From CAMBDR01 sp046597185 (GTDB taxonomy: Bacteria; Pseudomonadota; Gammaproteobacteria; Burkholderiales; Burkholderiaceae_D), in assembly GCA_046597185.1 (NCBI GenBank), contig JBKJLF010000740.1, forward strand, positions 1-10,002: DNA of 10,002 nt. Reading direction: 5' to 3'. The notes beneath the pieces are model-generated. The model made no database searches. It was not told the origin of the DNA and saw only the letters and a program-made list of their open reading frames with translations. Position numbers and translations under genes: made by a program. This document shows positions 1 to 5,963 of the stretch, piece by piece; the first letter of the stretch is position 1; every line of letters starts with the position of its first letter.

Positions 1-377
1 GGCGCTCCAGGGCGGCCATCGCCACGGGTGATACGCTCAACGCCAGCGCCATGCCGTCGGCGCGCAAACGGTTTTTGATTGGATTTTTTACCAATGTCAC
101 CAATCCAAAAGGGATCTTATTCATGGTGGCGGTGCTGCCGCAATTTATCAGCACGCAACAACCCTTGCTGCCGCAATTGCTGATTTTGGGCGTCACCATG
201 GTCAGTGTGGATATCACGGTCATGCATGGCTATGCGTTTGCGGCATCGTCAATGCAGCGCTTTTTCCAAAATGCGCGGGCGGTGGCAATACAGAACCGGG
301 TGTTCGGCTCGGTTTTGGTGATGGTGGGCGCGGGCTTGTTTTTTGTGAAACGTAGTGTGGCGGCGACCCAGGTGTGA
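1..377 (+). CDS. LysE/RhtB-family amino-acid exporter, C-terminal part (5' end outside window)
   Basis: The reading frame is open from base 3 to the TGA at 375-377, so about 124 C-terminal residues are present and the start lies left of the window. The stretch around GFFTNVTNPKGILFMVAVLP, followed by hydrophobic segments and a final one near VFGSVLVMVGAGLFFV, is typical of the second half of LysE/RhtB transporters. These inner-membrane proteins of about 200 residues export amino acids such as lysine, threonine or homoserine lactone. The TNPK motif opens the conserved C-terminal half. Substrate cannot be told from this fragment. The internal ATG at 51 is not the real start, because homology-like sequence continues upstream of it. 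The gene converges on the esterase gene, with 54 bp between the two stops. Confidence 0.85.
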   Translation, partial: RSRAAIATGDTLNASAMPSARKRFLIGFFTNVTNPKGILFMVAVLPQFISTQQPLLPQLLILGVTMVSVDITVMHGYAFAASSMQRFFQNARAVAIQNRVFGSVLVMVGAGLFFVKRSVAATQV

Positions 378-396
378 GTCGGCCGTTTTCCAGGTA

Positions 397-423
397 GCCA
401 GCGCCCGTTCCAACTGCGCTGGC
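397..423. terminator. Candidate bidirectional terminator hairpin between convergent genes
   Basis: GCCAGCGC (397-404) and GCGCTGGC (416-423) form a perfect 8-bp stem with an 11-nt loop. It sits in the 54-bp gap between the stops of the exporter (377) and the esterase (432). No long U tract follows on either strand, so an intrinsic terminator is likely but not certain. Confidence 0.5.
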
Positions 424-431
424 GTTCAAAA

Positions 432-1652
432 TTACTGCAAGGCCGGGAAGTTGGTGCGCGCAAACGCGGTGACGCTGTCAGCCATGATCTTGTGGGTGCG
501 CGTGGTTGGATGTAGCGTGTCCCAAAACACAAAGGTATCCGGATTGCTGCATTCCGCACGCGGCGATTGGCTGGACAAATAATTGCTGCTCGAATCGGTA
601 TTGATATTCAAGCACGCTTGCGTGGTATTGGTGATGCCATAATTGGCTGGATGGGCCAAAATATCACCGACCAAGGTACTGGTGTCATACATCCGGATCA
701 CCAGCGCGCTGCCATATTTGGCTTGCAAAGCGTCACGCAAGAGCGGCAAGCGGCGATTAAAATCCACCACTTGTGCCGCAATATTGGCGGCATCACTACG
801 GTATTGGAACACGGGCGCACGCGACAGATCGGGCAAATTCATCAGCAAAATATTTCTGGCACCCGCCACAATCAATTTTTCCAGTCCTTGCTGCTCGGCT
901 GCAATAATCGAATCCACCGAACGGCCATAATTGACGATATCGTTACCACCGATCATGACGGTAAACAAGGTATTGGCGTAACGGTAGTTCGGCGCGCTTT
1001 GCATATAGGTCATCACCGAATCCACTTGCTGGCTCACACCCGGAATCACATAATAACTATCTGCCGCTGCACCCGCTACCGCCCAGTTATAAGCGGGCAA
1101 TTGCAAATTGGCGGCAAAGTATTCATCCCACACAAAGCTATTGCTAAAGTGCCCCATAAACCAACTATTTTGATTGGGCAAAGTCCATTGAGTGGCATTC
1201 CACAGGTTTTGGTTATCCGACAAACTGTCGCCCAACACAATCACTTTATTGATTTTTGCAGCCTGGGTGGCGCTGTCATTGCTCCAGATGCTGTAATCGA
1301 GTGATAAAGAACTATCTGCCCCGGCAAACATGACCACACTGCGATTGATACCCTTGGCCGCCAGGGTGTTTTGGCAAGTCGTTTTCAATGTATCCTGGCT
1401 GGTATTGCTGTAAAACATGTTTTGCCAACTGGTCAAACCATCTTTCCACCAATTGCCATACACTTTGTAGTAAGCACCGGTGGAAGTGGTGGCCCAGACA
1501 TACGTGGTTTTGGGTTTGCTGATGGCGGTATCCACGCGGTAAAAGCAGCGCAGATAAGTGTAAGTGCTGGAGCCCAGGGCGAGGGCAGGTGTAGCAGCAA
1601 AAGCGGAGGCAGCACAAAGCATACCGATTAAGGCAGATTTCATTTTTATCAT
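432..1652 (-). CDS. Secreted GDSL/SGNH esterase, thermolabile-haemolysin/phospholipase-like
   Basis: A 406-residue exported hydrolase. Residues 1-26 look like a Sec signal peptide with a cleavage site after the ALA motif. The SGNH blocks are in order: block I VIVLGDSLSD with the nucleophile Ser143, block II around AVAGAA (Gly194), block III IGGND (Gly236, Asn237), and block V FWDTLHP with Asp378 and His381 completing the triad. The stretch WFMGHFSNSFVWDEYF after block I resembles Vibrio thermolabile haemolysin/lecithinase-type phospholipases, as does the roughly 110-residue region before block I. It probably cleaves acyl esters or phospholipids in the periplasm or outside the cell. Cys36, Cys93, Cys347 and Cys368 could form disulphides. 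I chose the ATG at 1652 because AGAG lies about 8 nt upstream; the Met three codons later has no Shine-Dalgarno sequence. Substrate (lipid or short ester) is not resolvable. Confidence 0.9.
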   Translation of the reverse strand: MIKMKSALIGMLCAASAFAATPALALGSSTYTYLRCFYRVDTAISKPKTTYVWATTSTGAYYKVYGNWWKDGLTSWQNMFYSNTSQDTLKTTCQNTLAAKGINRSVVMFAGADSSLSLDYSIWSNDSATQAAKINKVIVLGDSLSDNQNLWNATQWTLPNQNSWFMGHFSNSFVWDEYFAANLQLPAYNWAVAGAAADSYYVIPGVSQQVDSVMTYMQSAPNYRYANTLFTVMIGGNDIVNYGRSVDSIIAAEQQGLEKLIVAGARNILLMNLPDLSRAPVFQYRSDAANIAAQVVDFNRRLPLLRDALQAKYGSALVIRMYDTSTLVGDILAHPANYGITNTTQACLNINTDSSSNYLSSQSPRAECSNPDTFVFWDTLHPTTRTHKIMADSVTAFARTNFPALQ

Positions 1653-1662
1653 TGTAAGTCTC

Positions 1663-1692
1663 TATATATTGTGATTGGATCTTCTATGAAAA
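1663..1692 (-). promoter_or_regulatory. Possible sigma70 promoter of the GDSL esterase
   Basis: On the minus strand, TTTTCA (1692-1687) and TATATA (1668-1663) are separated by 18 bp, just upstream of the esterase ATG at 1652. Matches are partial and the resulting leader would be very short, so this is tentative. Confidence 0.3.
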
Positions 1693-1708
1693 CAGTCCGA
1701 CTTTATGT

Positions 1709-1728
1709 GTGGAAATTTACTTTTCCAC
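1709..1728. promoter_or_regulatory. Inverted repeat GTGGAAA-N6-TTTCCAC, operator-like
   Basis: A perfect 7-bp inverted repeat with a 6-bp spacer lies upstream of the proposed esterase -35 element. Its size and position fit a site for a dimeric regulator, but no regulator is identified and it may be chance. Confidence 0.3.
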
Positions 1729-1772
1729 TTTGATATTTTGTCGATCCGGCATTGTAGGGGTAAGTGAGGAAT

Positions 1773-1856
1773 ATGTCTTGGAGGGAATACTCTAAAAAAG
1801 AGGTTGCAATTGACCGGATTTTACGCCAGGGTAGCCCCGCCGAGATGCTGCATTGA
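1773..1856 (+). CDS. Tiny ORF of 27 codons, unrecognised
   Basis: An ATG at 1773 preceded by GAGG (1766-1769, only 3 nt spacing) opens a 27-codon frame starting MSWREYSKKEV and ending with TGA at 1854-1856, inside the hairpin at 1846-1870. The composition is protein-like (charged, with Leu and Ile), but no family is recognised and the spacing is poor. It could be a leader peptide, a gene remnant or chance. Confidence 0.15.
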   Translation: MSWREYSKKEVAIDRILRQGSPAEMLH

Positions 1857-1884
1857 ATCGGAATGCAGCAACGGTCTTGCAACT
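1802..1884 (+). ncRNA. Candidate structured RNA element: 12-bp closing stem around nested hairpins
   Basis: GTTGCAA (1803-1809) pairs with TTGCAAC (1877-1883) and GACCG (1812-1816) pairs with CGGTC (1872-1876). This gives a 12-bp helix with only a 2-nt bulge, extendable by a G-U pair 1802/1884. Inside it lie a perfect 9-bp hairpin, TGCTGCATT (1846-1854) with AATGCAGCA (1862-1870) and a 7-nt loop, and a small GGG/CCC hairpin at 1829-1837. No tRNA T-loop, integron core site or riboswitch core I know is present, and no U tract follows. The strand is unknown; plus is given because the nearest downstream gene on that side is the outer-membrane protein. It could equally be a palindromic DNA repeat. 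Confidence 0.35.
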
Positions 1885-2041
1885 ATTCTTGAGTAGAAGA
1901 TCGACATCTTAAATACAATATTATTAGAAACAATTAGATACCGTGTTTTTCCCGAAAACAAGAAAATAGCCGCGAATAATACTGCTTATAAGACAAATAT
2001 TTCATTTTTAAAATTACTTCGTCGAAATTTAAAACGAGACA

Positions 2042-2053
2042 AACGATATCGTT
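2042..2053. promoter_or_regulatory. Perfect 12-bp palindrome AACGATATCGTT
   Basis: An uninterrupted 12-bp palindrome about 145 bp upstream of the outer-membrane protein start, in very AT-rich DNA. It could be a regulator-binding site. No matching regulator is seen in the window. Confidence 0.3.
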
Positions 2054-2103
2054 ATAAAATCAGACACTGTTACATTTTGAAATAATTTATACTGTAAATT
2101 AAG

Positions 2104-2131
2104 TTGAACTTTAAAGTATTGGGCATATCTT
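2104..2131 (+). promoter_or_regulatory. Possible sigma70 promoter of the outer-membrane protein gene
   Basis: TTGAAC (2104-2109) and TATCTT (2126-2131) are separated by 16 bp, with the start codon at 2197. A competing -10-like TATACT lies at 2088-2093 without a good -35. Confidence 0.35.
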
Positions 2132-2196
2132 AGGAAGGATAGTTTACTCAATGATTACCGATGTCGCACTAATATTTTTAACCAAGAAAGAAAATC

Positions 2197-2763
2197 ATGA
2201 AAAAAATTGTTCTCGCAGTTTTATTGGCTGGTTCGTCGATTGCCGCTTATGCGCAAAATGCCTATGTTGGCGTTGATTTGGTAAATAGCCGTTATAGTTT
2301 TGACATACCGGGTGTGCCAGGTAACAGCGGTTCCAAAACCACGGGCAAGTTTGTGGTGGGTTACAATCTCAACCCGGTTTGGGCAGTAGAAGGGGGTTAT
2401 GTTGATCTGGGTTCGCCCAGCTATGCGTTTACTCTCTCGGGGGTGCCAGTCAGTGTTAAAACCAATGCCAGTTCCTGGTATCTGGCAGGCAAGGGTACAG
2501 TACCGTTGAATGATCAATTCTCAGCCTATGGCAAGTTGGGTTTTGCGCGCAATCATTTGGGCGCGAGTGCATCGGCCGCTGTACCTGGTGCTTTTGCCAC
2601 TGCTTCGGACAATAAAACCGCCTTGTATGCGGGCATTGGTGTGCAATACAATTTCAACAAAACCATTGGCTGGACCGTAGAACTGGAGCGTTTTGGTCCT
2701 TCTGACGATGGCGGTGGCAGTCGGCGCAATGCATTCTCCACAGGTTTGCGCTTTAATTTCTAA
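2197..2763 (+). CDS. Small outer-membrane beta-barrel protein
   Basis: A 188-residue protein with a clear Sec signal peptide (MKKIVLAVLLAGSSIAAYA, cleavage before Gln20). The mature part has alternating aromatic/polar strands such as YVGVDLVNSRYSF, VVGYNLNPVWAVEGGYVDLG, WYLAGKGTVPLNDQFSAYGKLG, ALYAGIGVQYNFN and a last strand ending GLRFNF. The C-terminal Phe is the usual recognition signal for the outer-membrane assembly machinery. This is the OmpA/OmpW-like eight-stranded barrel fold (outer membrane protein beta-barrel family) without a peptidoglycan-binding domain. Its role is unknown; small barrels of this type serve in stability or adhesion. The start is preceded by AAGAAAG, a weak ribosome site. 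The protein is about the expected length and appears intact. Confidence 0.88.
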   Translation: MKKIVLAVLLAGSSIAAYAQNAYVGVDLVNSRYSFDIPGVPGNSGSKTTGKFVVGYNLNPVWAVEGGYVDLGSPSYAFTLSGVPVSVKTNASSWYLAGKGTVPLNDQFSAYGKLGFARNHLGASASAAVPGAFATASDNKTALYAGIGVQYNFNKTIGWTVELERFGPSDDGGGSRRNAFSTGLRFNF

Positions 2764-2781
2764 GCATTATCATCAAAGCGT

Positions 2782-2802
2782 GGGGGCGGCAGGTCAGCCC
2801 CC
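2782..2802 (+). terminator. GC-rich hairpin after the outer-membrane protein gene
   Basis: GGGGGC (2782-2787) and GCCCCC (2797-2802) form a 6-bp stem with a 9-nt loop, starting 19 nt after the stop codon. No U run follows, so it is only a candidate terminator. The next 60 bp are pyrimidine-rich. Confidence 0.4.
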
Positions 2803-2813
2803 GCTGCCGTGGT

Positions 2814-2870
2814 TGTTCCCGCTTCTGTCCCCGCTTCTCTTTGTTCCGTTGTCGCCGTTGTCCCCATTGT
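2814..2870 (+). repeat. Pyrimidine-rich imperfect short repeats
   Basis: A T/C-rich stretch with near-duplicated units, such as CCCGCTTCTG followed by CCCGCTTCTC, and CCGTTGTCG followed by CCGTTGTCC. It separates the outer-membrane protein gene from the five-gene operon. An open frame runs through it into the ATP-grasp gene, but its translation is low-complexity and not family-like, so it is treated as non-coding leader. Confidence 0.5.
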
Positions 2871-2884
2871 TTCATGCATTGGGT

Positions 2885-2890
2885 TACAAT
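2885..2890 (+). promoter_or_regulatory. Possible -10 element (TACAAT) of the biosynthetic operon
   Basis: TACAAT 33 nt upstream of the operon's first ATG is the best -10 match in the gap. No good -35 lies at 16-18 bp, so an activator would be needed if this is the promoter. Confidence 0.25.
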
Positions 2891-2922
2891 TGCGCGCATC
2901 TTCACAACCATTCTGGCATCCC

Positions 2923-3960
2923 ATGCGACGCATCTGGTTCAATAAAACATTTTCTTCGATTACCGCAGCACTCCAATTGATTCGTTCGGCAGATATCGCC
3001 GGGGAATATCACCTGTGCTGTAGTAATTCTCATCCTCATGCTTTGGCGTCGGTCGTGGCGCATCAATATGAGGTTGAGCCGCGCGGCTTGAGTCGGGAGG
3101 AGTATCTGGATTGGTGTCTGGATTTTTGTCGTGAGCAAGCCATTGCGATTTTTGTGCCCGGCAAGGAAGCGGTACAAATCAGCGCCAATCGGGCGCGCTT
3201 TGAAGCGCAAGGCACGCGCGTATTATCGGTCGCCAGTACAGAAGTGCTGACCTTGCTACACGATAAAGCGCGCTTTTACCAAACCGTACAGTTGCCGATG
3301 GCCCCGCCTGCCGAGTTTCGCGTGGTGGAAAACATCGAACAATTTGATGCCGCCTGGGATGAATTGCGGCCACGCCATGCCAAGCTGTGCATCAAACCTT
3401 CCAGCTCGGTATATGGCCTGGGCTTTGCCGTGATTGATGAAGACCGCGACAGCGCGCAATTGTTGATGCAGGGCGCGCAATACCATGTGGCGTATCAGGA
3501 ATTACGCCGGGGTTTGCAGCAATTGCCCGAATTTCGCACCATGTTGCTGATGCAATATTTGAACGGGCATGAATACAGTGTCGATTGCGTGGGTGACGCG
3601 GGCCGCCTGGTGTGTGCGGTAGCGCGCAAAAAGCCCTTGACCGCCGGCCACGGCCAATTGATTGAAATGCCGGCCGAAATTGAAGCCGCCTGCCGTATGC
3701 TGTGCGAAACTTATCAACTCAATGGCAATTTTAACGCCCAGTTTCGCGAAGGTAGCCATGGGATTGGCTTACTTGAAATCAACCCGCGCATGTCTGGCGG
3801 CATTGCCATGGCTTGCGTGGCGGGGCCGAATCTACCCTATTTGGCTTTGCGTGGTTTTGACCAAGGCTTTGCTGGCTTGGACGTGCCACCCGTGCGCAAT
3901 GGCATCCGCGTGGCCGAATGGTCGCAAGCGGTTCAATTGCCGGGGACAGCCGATGCGTGA
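2923..3960 (+). CDS. ATP-grasp ligase of the Ter-associated nucleoside-like metabolite operon
   Basis: A 345-residue protein starting MRRIWFNKTFSS, an N-terminus characteristic of the ATP-grasp proteins in these operons. The preATP-grasp region spans about residues 1-110. The nucleotide-binding strand contains Lys158 in CIKPSSSVYG, the second lobe contains MLLMQYLNGHEYSVD, and the metal-binding motif LEINPRMSGG carries Glu285 and Asn287. ATP-grasp enzymes join a carboxylate to an amine, thiol or similar nucleophile through an acyl-phosphate. The actual substrates are unknown. I chose the ATG at 2923 rather than an upstream in-frame ATG at 2809, because the extra residues would come from the pyrimidine repeat. 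No Shine-Dalgarno is visible before 2923. It overlaps the next gene by 8 bp, so the two are co-transcribed and probably translationally coupled. The assignment to the Ter-type operon rests on the whole five-gene set. Confidence 0.88.
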   Translation: MRRIWFNKTFSSITAALQLIRSADIAGEYHLCCSNSHPHALASVVAHQYEVEPRGLSREEYLDWCLDFCREQAIAIFVPGKEAVQISANRARFEAQGTRVLSVASTEVLTLLHDKARFYQTVQLPMAPPAEFRVVENIEQFDAAWDELRPRHAKLCIKPSSSVYGLGFAVIDEDRDSAQLLMQGAQYHVAYQELRRGLQQLPEFRTMLLMQYLNGHEYSVDCVGDAGRLVCAVARKKPLTAGHGQLIEMPAEIEAACRMLCETYQLNGNFNAQFREGSHGIGLLEINPRMSGGIAMACVAGPNLPYLALRGFDQGFAGLDVPPVRNGIRVAEWSQAVQLPGTADA

Positions 3961-5224
3961 AGTTATCGGCGCGGCCACCACCCTGGCTGACAGCGCAGCC
4001 AAGCAACTGCAGGTCGCATTGCCCACTGGTCAATTGCAAGTAGCGGTGGAACATAGCCGCCTGCCCATGGACGACTTACTCGGTTTTGCCGCCCGCGCCA
4101 ACGCCAAACGCGGCTTTTTATTCCTCTCCAAAGTGTTGGGCAAGCATTGGCCGGTACGGCCGTACCAAATGAGCGCGATTCACCGTGATTTGGCCAGCCA
4201 GATTGGGGCCGATTTACCAGGGCCGATCCTGTTTATTGCGCTGGCAGAAACCGCGATTGGCCTGGGCCAGGGTGTGTTTGAAGCGTATTTGGCGCGCAAT
4301 CGAACTAGCGCGCCAGCGGCACTGTTTTTGCACAGCTCACGCTATCGCGCCGGTAGCCAACCCGGTAGCCACCCCTGTAGCCACCCCGCTAGCCATGCGC
4401 ATGAAGAAGATTTAATCGAATTTGCCGAAGCGCACAGCCATGCGCCGCGCCAGTTTTTACATTTACCGCTGGATGCCCAATTGCACACCCTGCTGCGCAC
4501 CGCACGCACGCTGGTGTTGGTGGATGATGAAGCCAGCACAGGCAATACCTTTGTCAACCTGTGCCAGGTGTTGCGCGGCTACTGCCCCGATCTGGCCCAC
4601 GTGCATTTGGCCTTGATTACCGATTTTATGGGTGAGCAAACCCGCGCCGCCCTGAGCCAGCGCTTTGCCCTGCCCGTCTCCATTGGTGCCACGCTGACCG
4701 GGCAGTATCGCTTTGAAGCAGGACAAATGCAGCCCGCTAGCGAGGCGGCGCAGCGCTTTGAGGCGGCAAGCGCCAGTGCCGCCAGCAGCGCCTTTGGGCG
4801 ACGCGGCATTGCCAGCGCGCTGGATTCAGAAAACAATGCGCTGGCCAAGCTATCCAATCTGTTGTGCCGCCAAATTGGCAGCGGCGAAATGGTGTTGGTG
4901 CTGGGCACGGGTGAATTTATGCACCCGGCGTTTTTACTGGCGCGCGCGCTGGAACAAGCGGGTTTAAATGTGATGGTGCAAGCCACCACGCGCTCGCCGA
5001 TTTTAAGTTGGGGTGCGGTTGGCAGCCGCCTGCAGTTTCCCGATAACTACGGTGAAGGCATCGCCAACTACCTGTACAATGTCACGCCGGGGCAATATCA
5101 ACATGTTTTAATTTGCCATGAAACCGATGGCAACGCCGCACTTTACCAGTTAGCACGCACCCTGCAAGGGCGCTTATTTCATTTCAAAACTGAGGATCAA
5201 ATTGAAGAAATTCCTGTTTGTTGA
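3953..5224 (+). CDS. Phosphoribosyltransferase with C-terminal TRSP domain
   Basis: A 423-residue two-domain protein starting at the ATG inside ATGCGTGA. The PRTase part (about 20-270) has the PRPP loop LVLVDDEASTGNT with Asp191, Asp192 and Thr196-Thr199, and an upstream FIALAETAIGLG segment. The C-terminal part (about 285-420) carries the sequence TTRSP at residues 345-349, the motif that gives the TRSP domain its name, and ends in HVLICHETDGNAAL. In Ter-linked operons this protein is predicted to transfer ribose-5-phosphate from PRPP to a base-like acceptor or to run the reverse reaction. Residues 134-149 form an unusual four-unit repeat, GSQP/GSHP/CSHP/ASHA, from a 12-bp tandem repeat. It overlaps its upstream neighbour by 8 bp and the HAD gene by 23 bp. 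Biochemical substrate is unknown. Confidence 0.87.
   Translation: MREVIGAATTLADSAAKQLQVALPTGQLQVAVEHSRLPMDDLLGFAARANAKRGFLFLSKVLGKHWPVRPYQMSAIHRDLASQIGADLPGPILFIALAETAIGLGQGVFEAYLARNRTSAPAALFLHSSRYRAGSQPGSHPCSHPASHAHEEDLIEFAEAHSHAPRQFLHLPLDAQLHTLLRTARTLVLVDDEASTGNTFVNLCQVLRGYCPDLAHVHLALITDFMGEQTRAALSQRFALPVSIGATLTGQYRFEAGQMQPASEAAQRFEAASASAASSAFGRRGIASALDSENNALAKLSNLLCRQIGSGEMVLVLGTGEFMHPAFLLARALEQAGLNVMVQATTRSPILSWGAVGSRLQFPDNYGEGIANYLYNVTPGQYQHVLICHETDGNAALYQLARTLQGRLFHFKTEDQIEEIPVC
4352..4399 (+). repeat. Four in-frame 12-bp tandem repeats inside the PRTase gene
   Basis: GGTAGCCAACCC (4352-4363), GGTAGCCACCCC (4364-4375), TGTAGCCACCCC (4376-4387) and GCTAGCCATGCG (4388-4399) share the core TAGCCA. 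The unit is a multiple of three, so copy changes keep the frame. They encode GSQP-GSHP-CSHP-ASHA, followed by HEEDL, a Ser/His/Pro loop between the SSRY segment and the HSHAP segment. Confidence 0.9.
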
Positions 5225-5963
5225 TCTTGATGACACGCTGTTTCAAACCCTGAAAAAATGCCAGGGTCGGCAAGACTTGCGCGCCGTCGGCTTTTTGCAG
5301 GACGGCTCACCCATTTCGTACATGAGCGACAAGCAGCGCGCCTTGTTTGAGATGTTGGCGCGTGAAATGACCTTGATCCCCACTACGGCGCGCAATCAAA
5401 ACGCCTTGTCGCGGGTGGATTTGCCGTTTGGCAGTTATGCCATTATTGATTACGGCGGGGTGATTTTACAGCCCGATGGCCAGCCCGATGCCAACTGGCT
5501 ACAGCACACCACGCAACAAAGCGCCGCCGCCTACAGTGGCTTGTGCCAGGCCCTGGATTTGATGCGTGAGTATGCCAGCGCCAATGGCATGGCGGAGATG
5601 GTACCGCAAGCACGGCTGGTGCAAGATTTTGGCAATTCTTTTTACGCCCTGATCAAAGACCCGCAAGGTGATGATGCCAAACTGGCGCAAATGGACGAGG
5701 CCGTGTTGCGCCCATGGGTAGCGCAAGCGGGGTCGGATTTTTACATTCACCGCAATGGCAATAATTTGGCGGTACTGCCCAAAACCCTGAGCAAACGGCA
5801 TGCGGTGCAATACTTGCAGCAGCAATTTCTGGCCGAATTTGGCAGCATTTTGAGCATAGGCATGGGCGACAGCCGTTCGGACGCCAGTTTTATGAGCGTT
5901 TGCGACTATGCGATGCTGCCGCAAACCAGCCAATTGGCCGATGTGCTGCGGGAGCTGGTATGA
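5202..5963 (+). CDS. HAD-superfamily hydrolase (phosphatase) of the operon
   Basis: A 253-residue HAD protein. Motif I is FVDLDDT with Asp8 as nucleophile and Asp10 as acid/base. Motif II is the Thr in IPTTARN (about 61-62), a motif III Lys lies in LPKTLSKRH, and motif IV is GMGDSRSD with Asp223 and Asp227. All catalytic positions are present, so it should be an active phosphatase, probably removing phosphate from a nucleotide-like pathway intermediate. The middle region (about 85-200) is the cap. The start is a TTG at 5202, supported by GAGG at 5192-5195 with 6-nt spacing and by the hydrophobic MKKFLFVDLDD start; it lies 23 bp inside the preceding gene. The stop overlaps the next start as ATGA. 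Confidence 0.9.
   Translation: MKKFLFVDLDDTLFQTLKKCQGRQDLRAVGFLQDGSPISYMSDKQRALFEMLAREMTLIPTTARNQNALSRVDLPFGSYAIIDYGGVILQPDGQPDANWLQHTTQQSAAAYSGLCQALDLMREYASANGMAEMVPQARLVQDFGNSFYALIKDPQGDDAKLAQMDEAVLRPWVAQAGSDFYIHRNGNNLAVLPKTLSKRHAVQYLQQQFLAEFGSILSIGMGDSRSDASFMSVCDYAMLPQTSQLADVLRELV

Larger units (their letters stand above)
1653..2196. other. AT-rich intergenic region between divergent esterase and outer-membrane protein genes
   Basis: This 544-bp stretch has no convincing long gene. It holds the promoters of both flanking genes, an inverted repeat at 1709-1728, a tiny ORF at 1773-1856, a nested stem structure at 1802-1884, a 12-bp perfect palindrome at 2042-2053 and a second tiny ORF starting at 2151. 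From about 1890 to 2196 it is strikingly AT-rich compared with the flanking genes. Confidence 0.7.

Noticed and set aside
567..1304. Long plus-strand open frame of 245 codons
   Set aside because: It lies wholly antisense to the GDSL esterase, which has all catalytic motifs; the antisense frame has no recognisable domain.
1802..1884. Integron attC site or tRNA
   Set aside because: The ends GTTGCAA/TTGCAAC do not fit the GTTRRRY/RYYYAAC core sites, and no tRNA T-loop, anticodon arm geometry or CCA end is present.
2809..2922. 38-residue N-terminal extension of the ATP-grasp protein
   Set aside because: It would be translated from the pyrimidine repeat and is low-complexity; the typical family start MRRIWFNKTF begins at 2923.
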